NCBI GenBank assembly: GCA_044225675.1
Contig: JBGAIH010000008.1
Coordinates: 89,316 to 153,315, forward strand
Direction: 5' to 3'
Length of the DNA: 64,000 nucleotides
DNA from: JACMQX01 sp044225675
GTDB lineage: Bacteria; Pseudomonadota; Gammaproteobacteria; Burkholderiales; Burkholderiaceae_C
In this document: one piece after another, positions 52,093 through 63,167 of the stretch
Layout of the letters: each line of letters opens with the position of its first letter
How positions within the stretch are numbered: the stretch's first letter is position 1
The notes under the pieces: model-generated
What the model saw: the letters and a program-made list of their open reading frames with translations, nothing else
Databases searched by the model: none
What the model was told of the DNA's origin: nothing
Position numbers and translations under genes: made by a program

Positions 52093-54204
52093 TCAGTCTC
52101 CGCCTGCGCCTGAGGGGGCAGCGCCATAGCGGGCGATCAGCGCGGCCTGCGCGCCCGGCCCTTTGCGGCGGCCGCCTGCGTCCACGCGCAGGTAGCGGCC
52201 ATCGGGCTGCAGGTCCCAGGCATCGGCGCCGTCGTGCAGGTAGGCCACCAGGCATTCGTCGATCAGGCGCTGCCGCAATGCCGGATCGTTCACCGGCCAG
52301 GCCAGTTCGACGCGGCGCAGCATGTTGCGGTTCATCCAGTCGGCACTCGACAGGTACAGCTCCTCCCGCTCGCCCTGCCGGAAGTAGAACACCCGCGAAT
52401 GCTCCAGAAAGCGGCCGATCACCGAGCGCACGCGAATGTTGGCGCTCAGCCCCGGCAGCTGCGCCGGCAGCATGCAGGCGCCGCGCACGATCAAATCGAT
52501 CTTCAGGCCCTTCTGGCCGGCGCGCAGCAGGCTGTTCATCAGGGCCTCGTCGGTCAGCGCGTTCATCTTGGCCACGAGGCGCGCGTCCTGCCCGGCGGCA
52601 GCGGCGTCGCCAAGTGCGTCGATCTTCTCGATCAGGCGCCGGTGCAGATGGAAAGGCGCCATCCACAGCTGGGCCAGGCGCGGCAGGCGGTTCTGGCCCG
52701 CCAGGTGCACGAAGACCTGGTCCATGTCGGCCGTGATGGCCGGATCGGCCGTCAGGTGGCTGATGTCGGTGTACAGGCGCGCGGTGCGCGGGTTGTAGTT
52801 GCCGGTCGACAGATGACCGTAGCGGCGCAGCTGCCGGCCCTCGCGCCGCGTGACGAGCAGCATCTTGGCATGGGTCTTGAGGCCGACCACGCCGTACACC
52901 ACCTGCGCGCCGATCGACTCCAGCATCTCGGCCCAGTTGATGTTGGCCTCCTCGTCGAAGCGGGCCTTGAGTTCCACCACGGCCGTGACCTCCTTGCCGC
53001 GCCGCACGGCCTCGCGCAGCAGGTCCATGAGCGCCGAGTCGGTGCCGGTGCGGTAGATGGTCTGCTTGATCGCCAGCACCTGCGGGTCATTGACCGCCTC
53101 GCGCAGGAACGCCAGCACGCCGTCGAAGCTCTCGAACGGCTGGTGAATCATCACGTCGCCGCGCTGGAGCCGCTCGAAGAAGCTCTGCCCCGGCACCAGC
53201 GCATGCGGGTAGCTTGCACGGTAGGCCGGGAACAGCAGGCGCGGCGCGTCGATCAGATCGATCAGCTGCGTCAAACGCACCAGGTTCACCGGGCCGTGCA
53301 CGCGGTAGAGCGCGAGGTCGGGCAGGCCGAACTGGGTCAGCAGGAAGCGGGACAGGTACTCGGAGCAGCCGGCCGATACCTCCAGCCGCACCGCCTGGCC
53401 GAAGTGGCGGTGCTGCAGGCCCTGGCGCAGCGCCATGCGCAGGTTGCGCACGTCGTCTTCGTCGACCGCGAGGTCGGAATGGCGGGTAACCCGGAACTGC
53501 GAGAACTGCCCGACCTCGCGCCCCGGAAACAGCTCCGCCAGATGCGCGCGGATCACGCTCGACAGCGACACGAACAGCGTGCGCCGGCCCGATACCTTGG
53601 CCGGCAGCCGGATCAGCCGGGGCAGCACGCGCGGCACCTTGACGATGGCGATCTCGTTCTGGCGGCCGAAGGCGTCCTGGCCGCCCAGACGCACGATGAA
53701 GTTCAGCGACTTGTTGGCCACCTGCGGGAACGGATGGGCCGGATCGAGCCCGACGGGGATCAGCAGCGGCCGCACTTCCTGCTCGAAGTATTCATGCACC
53801 CATTTGCGCTGCGCGGCATTGCGGTCGCCGTGCGAGACGATCTCGATGCCCTGCTTCTTGAACGCGGGCATGAGTTCGTCGTTGAACAAGGCGTACTGGC
53901 GCGCGACCAGCTCGTGGGCCGTGGCGGCCAGCCGCTCGGCGGCCGCCCCGCCCGGGCCGGAAGCCGCCGCCTGCCAGGCCGCCAGCGGCTCCGCCGCGCG
54001 CACCTCGAAGAACTCGTCAAGATTCGACGAGACGATGCACAGATAGCGCAGGCGTTCGAGCAGCGGCACCTCGGGGCGGCGCGCCCAGTCGAGTACCCGC
54101 TCGTTGAAGGCGAGGATGCTGTGGTCGCGGTCCAGGAAGGGCACCGCTGCCGGTGGCCCCGCCTGCGCAGCCGCGCCCGGGGTGGAGGTCGCAAGGTCGG
54201 TCAC
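52093..54204 (-). CDS. ppk1: Polyphosphate kinase 1
   Basis: 703 residues if started at GTG 54204, the only start codon that gives a sensible N-terminus; the open frame to 54378 runs through the previous gene. FLDRDHSILAFNERVLDWAR opens the protein. SNLDEFFEVRAAE and the catalytic GLKTHAKMLLVTRREGRQL (autophosphorylated His in KTHAKM, near residue 440), then YGHLSTGNYNPRTARLYTDI follow. Converts ATP to polyphosphate. There is no ribosome binding site ahead of the GTG, and a Pho-box-like array with a possible -10 (TAAATA near 54217-54222) is immediately upstream, so the transcript may be nearly leaderless. In an operon with sixA and corA. Confidence 0.95.
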   Translation of the reverse strand: MTDLATSTPGAAAQAGPPAAVPFLDRDHSILAFNERVLDWARRPEVPLLERLRYLCIVSSNLDEFFEVRAAEPLAAWQAAASGPGGAAAERLAATAHELVARQYALFNDELMPAFKKQGIEIVSHGDRNAAQRKWVHEYFEQEVRPLLIPVGLDPAHPFPQVANKSLNFIVRLGGQDAFGRQNEIAIVKVPRVLPRLIRLPAKVSGRRTLFVSLSSVIRAHLAELFPGREVGQFSQFRVTRHSDLAVDEDDVRNLRMALRQGLQHRHFGQAVRLEVSAGCSEYLSRFLLTQFGLPDLALYRVHGPVNLVRLTQLIDLIDAPRLLFPAYRASYPHALVPGQSFFERLQRGDVMIHQPFESFDGVLAFLREAVNDPQVLAIKQTIYRTGTDSALMDLLREAVRRGKEVTAVVELKARFDEEANINWAEMLESIGAQVVYGVVGLKTHAKMLLVTRREGRQLRRYGHLSTGNYNPRTARLYTDISHLTADPAITADMDQVFVHLAGQNRLPRLAQLWMAPFHLHRRLIEKIDALGDAAAAGQDARLVAKMNALTDEALMNSLLRAGQKGLKIDLIVRGACMLPAQLPGLSANIRVRSVIGRFLEHSRVFYFRQGEREELYLSSADWMNRNMLRRVELAWPVNDPALRQRLIDECLVAYLHDGADAWDLQPDGRYLRVDAGGRRKGPGAQAALIARYGAAPSGAGGD

Positions 54205-54208
54205 GATG

Positions 54209-54247
54209 TGACAAGTATTTAGCGTTTTGATGACAGCGGCGTGACAT
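54209..54247 (-). promoter_or_regulatory. Phased PhoB half-sites upstream of ppk1
   Basis: On the minus strand, TGTCA occurs at 54246-54242 and 54235-54231 (11 nt apart, read ATGTCAC, GCCG, CTGTCAT) and again at 54213-54209, exactly 22 nt further. The upstream pair matches the 18-nt Pho box in the right orientation for ppk1. The array overlaps the 3' end of the glycosyltransferase coding sequence. Confidence 0.78.
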
Positions 54248-55364
54248 CGTCGCCCGAGCCGGCTGGTGCCAGGACCGCCGCGGCCGCCGGGGCCGCCCCC
54301 GTGCGGCCGGTGCGCGTCCCGCTTGCGCCGCCGGCCGGCACCAGATGGCTCACGAACAGCCGCGCCGCATGGGCCCAACTGAACTCCAGAGCCCGTGCGC
54401 GAGCCTCCTGTCGCGGCACCGACAGCGCCTGGTAGCAGGCATGCTGAAGGTCTTCGTGCAGAGCGCCGCCCGTGGGCCCCGGCGTGCCGTCGGCGCGGCG
54501 CTGGCCCAGCACTTCCAGCGGTCCGTCCACCGGGTAGGCCGCCACCGGCGTGCCACAGGCCATGGCCTCCAGCATCACCAGCCCGAAGGTTTCGGAGCGG
54601 CTCGGAAAGGCAAAGATGTCGGCGGCGCCATACACCTGCGCCAGCTCAGCGCGCGGCAGCAGCCCGAGCCAGTGCACCTCGGGGTAGCGCTGCCGCAGCG
54701 ACGCCTCCAGCGGCCCGACGCCGCACACCACCTTGCTGCCCGGAAACTTCATGCGCAGGAAGGCGTCGATGTTCTTTTCGTACGAGACCCGGCCGACGAA
54801 CAGTGCCACCGGCCGCGGCAGGCCTGCGAGCGGCCCGTCACGCCGAGCCACGGGCTCGCAGGTGAACAGCGACACGTCCACGCCATGCGTCCATCCACGC
54901 AGCCTGCGAAAGCCCCTTTGCTCCAGCATGCGCAGCACGCCCTGGGTCGGCACCATCACCCCCGACGAGGGCCGGTGGAAATGCCGGAACAGCGCGTAGC
55001 CGAGGAACAGCGGCAGCTTGAGCGCGGCCTGGAGAATTTCGGGAAAGCGGGTGTGAAAGGCCGTCGTGAACGCGAGCCCCCGGCGCAGGCAATGGCGCCG
55101 GGTCGCCCAGCCGAGCGGCCCTTCGGTCGCGATGTGGATGGCATCGGGCCGGGCTTCGTCGAGCAGCGCCGCAACGCGCGCGCCCGGGCGAATGGCCAGA
55201 TCGATGCCCGCATAGCCCGGGCACGGGCGGGTGCGGAACTGGCCCGGCTCGATCACCACCGTCTCGTGGCCGGCGGCTTCAAGCTCGCGCACCAGTTCCA
55301 CCAGCGTGGTGACCACGCCATTGACCTGCGGCGCCCAGGCATCGGTGACGAGGGCGATCTTCAT
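54219..55364 (-). CDS. GT4-family glycosyltransferase (Agt-like, likely lipid glycosylation)
   Basis: 381 residues from the ATG at 55364, overlapping the phosphoesterase stop by 4 nt. Two-Rossmann GT-B fold: VTDAWAPQVNGVVTTLVELV at the N-terminus, AFHTRFPEILQAALKLPLFL, then PVALFVGRVSYEKNIDAFLR and the donor-binding FPSRSETFGLVMLEAMACGT near residue 275. The EX7E-type motif is visible (E of SETFGLVMLE). In rhizobia and marine bacteria a GT4 enzyme beside PlcP makes glyco-diacylglycerols when phosphate is short, so the neighbour is the main clue. The C-terminal 50 residues (Ala/Gly/Arg-rich) look added on and contain the ppk1 Pho-box region. Confidence 0.85.
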   Translation of the reverse strand: MKIALVTDAWAPQVNGVVTTLVELVRELEAAGHETVVIEPGQFRTRPCPGYAGIDLAIRPGARVAALLDEARPDAIHIATEGPLGWATRRHCLRRGLAFTTAFHTRFPEILQAALKLPLFLGYALFRHFHRPSSGVMVPTQGVLRMLEQRGFRRLRGWTHGVDVSLFTCEPVARRDGPLAGLPRPVALFVGRVSYEKNIDAFLRMKFPGSKVVCGVGPLEASLRQRYPEVHWLGLLPRAELAQVYGAADIFAFPSRSETFGLVMLEAMACGTPVAAYPVDGPLEVLGQRRADGTPGPTGGALHEDLQHACYQALSVPRQEARARALEFSWAHAARLFVSHLVPAGGASGTRTGRTGAAPAAAAVLAPAGSGDDVTPLSSKR

Positions 55365-56230
55365 GCGGCCACCGTCCCGGCCAGCCGGCCGCCCGCATCG
55401 ACGCCGCCCGCCCAGTGGACCAGCTCCAGCCGGCCGTCGACATGCTCCACCAGCGCGGTGCGGCTTTCGACCCAGTCGCCGTCGTTGCAGTACAGCGTGC
55501 CGCCGATCTCGCGCATCTCGGCGCGGTGGATGTGGCCGCAGACCACGCCGTCGTGGCCGCGCCGGCGGGCCTCGGCCGCCACCGCCACTTCGAAGTCGGT
55601 CACGTAGTTCAGCGCCTTCTTGACCTTGTGCTTGAGGTAGGCCGACAGCGACCAGTAGGGCAGGCCGAGCCGGCCGCGCCAGTGGTTCAGGTGGCGGTTG
55701 AGCTTGAGGGTGAACTCGTAGAGGTTGTCGCCGACATAGGCAAGCCACTTGGCGCACTGGATGACGCCGTCGAAGTAGTCGCCATGGATCACCCACAGGC
55801 GCCGGCCGTCGGCGCAGGTATGCACGGCTTCGTCCAGCACCTCGATGCCGCCGAACTGGTGGCCCACGAACTGCCGCGCGAACTCGTCGTGGTTGCCCGG
55901 CACGTAGACCACCCGGCAGCCCTTGCGCGCCCTGCGCAGCAGCTTCTGCACCACGTCGTTGTGGGCCTGAGGCCAGTACCAGCGCCGGCGCAGTTGCCAG
56001 CCGTCGACGATGTCGCCCACCAGGTACAGCGTATCGCTGGGGTGCGCCCGCAGGAAGTCCAGCAGTGCCTCGGCCTGGCAGCCCGGTGTACCCAGGTGCA
56101 GGTCCGAGATGAACACGCTGCGCAAGCGGCGCGGGTCGCGGCCGCCATGCTCATCGGCGTCGACCTCGCCCGACCGCCCGGCGCCCCAGTTGCCGAGGTT
56201 TGCGCCGAAGGCGTCGAAGGCGGTGCGCAT
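55361..56230 (-). CDS. PlcP-like metallophosphoesterase (UDP-2,3-diacylglucosamine diphosphatase family)
   Basis: 289 residues. SVFISDLHLGTPGCQ (D-x-H), LVGDIVDGWQLRRRWYWPQ, VYVPGNHDEFARQF (G-N-H-D), VIHGDYFDGVIQCAKWLA and GVVCGHIHRAEMREIG (G-H-x-H) supply the metal ligands of calcineurin-like esterases. The PCQ and YWPQ/NDVVQKLLRR surroundings are those of PlcP, the phospholipase C of phosphate-starved rhizobia, rather than of LpxH. PlcP converts phospholipid to diacylglycerol for re-use. The overlap with the acyltransferase (TGATG) and glycosyltransferase (ATGA) genes makes one operon. Confidence 0.85.
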   Translation of the reverse strand: MRTAFDAFGANLGNWGAGRSGEVDADEHGGRDPRRLRSVFISDLHLGTPGCQAEALLDFLRAHPSDTLYLVGDIVDGWQLRRRWYWPQAHNDVVQKLLRRARKGCRVVYVPGNHDEFARQFVGHQFGGIEVLDEAVHTCADGRRLWVIHGDYFDGVIQCAKWLAYVGDNLYEFTLKLNRHLNHWRGRLGLPYWSLSAYLKHKVKKALNYVTDFEVAVAAEARRRGHDGVVCGHIHRAEMREIGGTLYCNDGDWVESRTALVEHVDGRLELVHWAGGVDAGGRLAGTVAA

Positions 56231-57270
56231 CAGGCCCCCAGGAAATGCTTGCGGTAGCGGGCCGGGAGATCGGCGATGCGCATCATCATGGGCAGATCGG
56301 CCGTGTTGAAGTCCGGATCCCAGGCCGGCGCGCCGAGCACCTTGGCACCCAGCCGAAGGTAGCCCTTGATCAGCGCGGGCGGCTCAACCGGCAGCGAGCC
56401 GTCGAGCTGGTCCACCGGCAGCGCCAGCCGGGGCAGCACGTGGTATTCGATCGGGGCCAGATGGGTCTGGCGCAGCTGCTGCCAGATGCTGGCGGCCACG
56501 TGGCCGCCCGACACGCCGTTGTGCTGCATCGGAATGCTCGCGCAGCCGATCATGGTGTCGAGCCGGTTGCGCATCATGAACTCCGCGAGAGCGCCCCACA
56601 GGGCCATGATGACGCCGCCCTGACGCCAGTCAGGGTGCACGCAGCTGCGGCCCAGTTCCACCATGTTGTCGCGCAACCCGCGCAGGCGCGTGAGGTCGAA
56701 CTCGGTGTCGCTGTAGGTGCTGCCCACGCGGCGGGCCTGCGCCGGGGTGAGCACGCGGTAGGTGCCAATCACCTCCCGGCTCGCGGTGTCGCGCACGATC
56801 AGGTGTTCGCAATAGTCGTCGAACAGGTCGATGTCGTGGCCTTCGACGGGCGTCGACAGGCGCGCGCCCATCTCGCCGGCAAAGATGTTCCAGCGCAGAC
56901 GCTGCGCCTCGCGCACCTCCTCCTGGTGGCGGGCCCAGGACACGTCGAGGCCGCCGCGCTCCGGCCCTTCCGAAGAACCTGGCGCACGGCCCTGCGTCGC
57001 TCCCGCATCGCTCGTCAGGCCCTGTAACCTGCCCTGGCCCGCCCTGGCCGCGTCCTGCCCTGCAGCCGGCTCGCCGGCCGATGCGGCGCTGGCGGCAAGA
57101 ACGGACGCTGCGACAGGCGCGGCGCCTGCATCCGTCTGCATCTGCCGGTGCACAGGCAGCCCGGCCATCCCTGCCTTGCGCGCGCCCTTGCCGAACCAGC
57201 CGCGCGGCAATGCCAGCGGGGGCCAGGTCAGCGGTGACAGCGGAAACGTCGGGTTGGGCAGTTCTTTCAT
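56230..57270 (-). CDS. OlsB-like GNAT N-acyltransferase
   Basis: 346 residues from the ATG at 57270 (AAAGGAC 6-7 nt upstream). The first ~110 residues are low-complexity Ala/Gly/Pro-rich and unlike OlsB. From about 110 the protein matches the hemolysin/OlsB acyltransferase fold: AQRLRWNIFAGEMGARLS, EVIGTYRVLTPAQARR, FDLTRLRGLRDNMVELGRSC, IGCASIPMQ, and a C-terminal PALIKGYLRLGAKVLGAPAW followed by DPDFNTADLPMMMRI. This is close to ornithine acyl-ACP N-acyltransferase, the first step of ornithine-lipid synthesis. First gene of the leftward operon acyltransferase-phosphoesterase-glycosyltransferase, with phased Pho half-sites upstream. Confidence 0.85.
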   Translation of the reverse strand: MKELPNPTFPLSPLTWPPLALPRGWFGKGARKAGMAGLPVHRQMQTDAGAAPVAASVLAASAASAGEPAAGQDAARAGQGRLQGLTSDAGATQGRAPGSSEGPERGGLDVSWARHQEEVREAQRLRWNIFAGEMGARLSTPVEGHDIDLFDDYCEHLIVRDTASREVIGTYRVLTPAQARRVGSTYSDTEFDLTRLRGLRDNMVELGRSCVHPDWRQGGVIMALWGALAEFMMRNRLDTMIGCASIPMQHNGVSGGHVAASIWQQLRQTHLAPIEYHVLPRLALPVDQLDGSLPVEPPALIKGYLRLGAKVLGAPAWDPDFNTADLPMMMRIADLPARYRKHFLGA

Positions 57271-57316
57271 CAGTTGTCCTTTCGTGCTGCTTGCGAGGCA
57301 GTGTGAAAGGACGCGG

Positions 57317-57353
57317 TGACGCCTGCATGACGCGCAGATGGCAGCTTGATGAC
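57317..57353 (-). promoter_or_regulatory. Phased PhoB half-sites upstream of the OlsB-like operon
   Basis: On the minus strand GTCA occurs at 57320-57317, 57331-57328 and 57353-57350, with a one-mismatch GCCA at 57342-57339, so four half-sites at exact 11-nt steps. The best pair reads GCGTCAT, GCAG, GCGTCAC, close to the Pho box consensus. The array lies 47-83 bp before the ATG, in the 126-bp gap. Confidence 0.72.
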
Positions 57354-57396
57354 GCACCGGACGGCGGGGCAGCGGCCCCGATGCGGACGCGGGCGT

Positions 57397-57675
57397 TCAG
57401 TGCGTCGGCCGGACGCCCGACTGCTGAACTTCGAAATGGCGGAACAGCGCCATCGCCAGTTCGCGCAGGCGATCATCGGACATGGCGTGCGCCTGCGCCA
57501 GCTGCTCGATCGCGTAGCGGCGGTCGCCGAGCATCATGGCGCTGCTGACCGAGAAGCCGTGCGCGGCCATCTGCAGGGTGAACGCCTGCAGCAGGTCGGC
57601 GGGCCAGTAGCCCGCGCCCCCCGGAGGGGGCACGAAGGACGCGGCCGGCTGAAAGGAGATGATCGGTGCCTGCAT
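57397..57675 (-). CDS. Hypothetical protein, 92 residues
   Basis: 92 residues from the ATG at 57675, which has AGGAG 8 nt upstream, so it is likely to be translated. The N-terminus is Pro/Gly-rich (PPPGGAGYW), the middle and C-terminus are helical (FTLQMAAHGFSVSSAMMLGD, ELAMALFRHFEVQQ). No signal peptide or membrane segment. I do not recognise a family. It ends 126 bp ahead of the OlsB-like gene, whose own Pho-type promoter lies in that gap, so the two are probably separate transcripts. Confidence 0.5.
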   Translation of the reverse strand: MQAPIISFQPAASFVPPPGGAGYWPADLLQAFTLQMAAHGFSVSSAMMLGDRRYAIEQLAQAHAMSDDRLRELAMALFRHFEVQQSGVRPTH

Positions 57676-57784
57676 GGGACTGCTCCTGCGAAGGGATGCA
57701 CCGATTGTTGGCCGCGCCGGCCGCAGGCCAAGGCCGAAATAGCGGGGGGAAAGCCCGCCAATCCTCGCGTTGCGCTACCGGCGC

Positions 57785-57823
57785 GGCCTGCGTGGAGGGC
57801 CTGCGTGGAGGGCCCGCGTGGAT
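57785..57823. repeat. 13-bp tandem repeat, three units
   Basis: Units at 57785-57797 and 57798-57810 are identical GGCCTGCGTGGAG; unit 57811-57823 is GGCCCGCGTGGAT. Lies between the VOC gene stop (57860) and the start of the 92-residue gene. Confidence 0.75.
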
Positions 57824-57859
57824 CGGTCGACGCAGCAGCGTCTGTCGCGGGGAGCGCCT

Positions 57860-58344
57860 TCAGGCCGGCGCAGCCGCCAGGCGAGCAAAGGCCGTCACCA
57901 CCTCGGGCGGCGCCTGCACCAGCTCGATCAGCACGCCTTCGCCGCCGACCGGCAGCTCCTCGCTGCCCTTGGGGTGGACGAAGCAGATGTCGAAGCCGGC
58001 CGCGCCCTTGCGGATGCCGCCGGGCGCGAAGCGCACCCCCTGCGCCGTGAGCCACTCCACCGCCACCGGCAGGTCGTCGATCCACAGGCCGATATGGTTG
58101 AGCGGCGTGGTGTGGACAGCCGGCTTCTTCTCGGGGTCGAGCGGCTGCATCAGGTCGACCTCGACCTTGAAGGGGCCGCTGCCGATGGCGCAGATGTCCT
58201 CGTCGACGTTCTCGCGCTCGCTGCGGAAGTTGCCCGTGACCTCCAGACCGAACATCTCGACCCAGAGCTTGCGCAGGCGCGTCTTGTCGGGCCCGCCGAT
58301 GGCGATCTGCTGGATGCCCAGCACCTTGAAGGGGCGCGCCGCGC

Positions 58345-58348
<4 letters not shown>
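57860..58348 (-). CDS. VOC (glyoxalase/epimerase-like) protein
   Basis: 162 residues of the vicinal-oxygen-chelate fold: VLGIQQIAIGGPDKTRLRKL opening, HTTPLNHIGLWIDDLPVAVE in the second half, and GVLIELVQAPPEVVTAF at the end. His (LNHIGLW) and Glu (VLIELVQ) are at expected metal positions of the second half. Its position directly after the carboxylase alpha gene (4-nt overlap) and in a propionyl-CoA block suggests methylmalonyl-CoA epimerase activity, but the first-half metal His is not obvious (GIQQIAIG has Gln where His is usual), so glyoxalase or another role remains possible. Confidence 0.75.
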
Positions 58349-60396
<2,048 letters not shown>

Positions 60397-60466
60397 GGAT
60401 CATCTCCGGCAAGCGTGCTATTACGGGGGCCACCGCGGAACCGGCTTTGCCGGGCCGCTGGTGGCG

Positions 60467-60495
60467 CCCCCTTGAGGGGGAGGCGCCGCAGGCGC
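60467..60495. other. Double GC hairpin intergenic element
   Basis: CCCCC (60467-60471), TTGA, GGGGG (60476-60480) forms one hairpin; GCGCC (60483-60487), GCA, GGCGC (60491-60495) forms a second, followed by a G run. It lies between the pccB stop and pccA start, on the same strand. I recall similar CCCCCTTGAGGGGG plus GGCGCCGCAGGCGC elements recurring between genes in Comamonadaceae; this is recollection and not checked here. Confidence 0.6.
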
Positions 60496-60510
60496 TTCGG
60501 GGGGGAGTCA

Positions 60511-62043
<1,533 letters not shown>

Positions 62044-62105
62044 GGTCGGTCTTCCTGCGGTTCGTCTTGGGTTGGCGTTGAAGCGGTGGATTGGAGGGGG
62101 TGGCG

Positions 62106-63167
62106 CTAGCGCGCCGGCAGCAGCACGGCGGCTGCGGCCTTGCTCATGTCACGGGAGTTGTGCCCGACGCCGGGCACGGTCACGAGTTGCCAGGCCAGGG
62201 CCAGGCCCGACTGCCGGGCCTGCTGGGCCGAGCGGTCGAAGAAGTGGCGGCCGCGCTCCAGGCGATTGGCGCCCTGGGCGCGGGCCTGCCGGCCTCGCGG
62301 CAGATTGGCCGCGTCGGTGGCGGTGTCGGCCTCGCCGAGCATCACGACCAGCTTGCGCGCGAACACGCTGCGCAACTGGCGCGGCGGCAAGATGCGCTCG
62401 TCCAGCGCATAGGGAAAGCCGTCCTCGCCGGCCGACGGATAGGCGGCGATCGTGTAGCTGCCGGCATTGGCCGCCACGGCCAGCGACACGCGCGGCTCGT
62501 CGGCCAGCAGCATGAGCCGGTGCACGAACTGCGCGCCGGCCGAGTGCCCGAACAGAAGGTAGTCGCTCGCCTGCAGCTGCTCGCCAGCCCGCACCGCGTC
62601 GAACAGCCGCTCGATCAGGCCGAAGGTCCAGCGCGTGCGGTCCGGCTCTTCGATGTTGCCCATGTTGAACAGCCGTGACGGAAACCGCGCGGCGTCGAAC
62701 TCGGGCGCGAGAACGATCAGTCCATGCCGCTCGGCATGGGGCCGCCAGTTGTCGCGTGCCTGCGCCGCATTGCGCTCCATGCCGTGAATCGCCAGCAGCA
62801 CGCGGGCGTCGGGGCCGGCGCTGCGGGCCTTGTAGTAATGGACGGTGACGGGCTTGTCGGCGAAGTAGCCCGGGTCCTTGAACACGAAGCGGGCAGCCTC
62901 GCCGGACCGCAAGGGTTCGATGCGCGGGCCCTCGACCCGCGGAGGCCCGGCGCGCGAGGTGTCCGCAGCCACAGTCTGCGCATGTAGCTCGCGCCCCAGC
63001 CCCAGCAGTCCAAGACCCGCCAGCGCTCCGATGCAGACTGCACGCCGGCCGGCGGAATCGGCAGAATCGGCCGGGGCGGCCAGGACGGCCCGTGCGGCCG
63101 GGGCGGCGGCACGGGCTGGCAGGCTGCCGAGATGCCCGCGATGCATCAGCTTGTCCATGAAGTTCAT
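62106..63167 (-). CDS. Alpha/beta hydrolase (esterase/PHA-depolymerase-like), exported
   Basis: 353 residues from the ATG at 63167, overlapping the meaB stop by 4 nt. The N-terminus has an unusual 45-residue Ala-rich lead followed by RRAVCIGALAGLGLLGLGRE, which may be a membrane or twin-arginine signal (AGRRAV). The hydrolase core shows VLLAIHGMERNAAQARDN, the nucleophile elbow FGHSAGAQFVHRL (Ser near residue 205), and GVGHNS with a candidate catalytic His near the C-terminus. The substrate is unknown. Sits between meaB and pccB, the only gene of that block with no obvious link to propionyl-CoA. Confidence 0.8.
   Translation of the reverse strand: MNFMDKLMHRGHLGSLPARAAAPAARAVLAAPADSADSAGRRAVCIGALAGLGLLGLGRELHAQTVAADTSRAGPPRVEGPRIEPLRSGEAARFVFKDPGYFADKPVTVHYYKARSAGPDARVLLAIHGMERNAAQARDNWRPHAERHGLIVLAPEFDAARFPSRLFNMGNIEEPDRTRWTFGLIERLFDAVRAGEQLQASDYLLFGHSAGAQFVHRLMLLADEPRVSLAVAANAGSYTIAAYPSAGEDGFPYALDERILPPRQLRSVFARKLVVMLGEADTATDAANLPRGRQARAQGANRLERGRHFFDRSAQQARQSGLALAWQLVTVPGVGHNSRDMSKAAAAVLLPAR

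Noticed and set aside
51627..52127. SixA start at 52127
   Set aside because: The N-terminal extension lies inside ppk1 coding sequence; MDLILWRHAE at 52088 is the family start.
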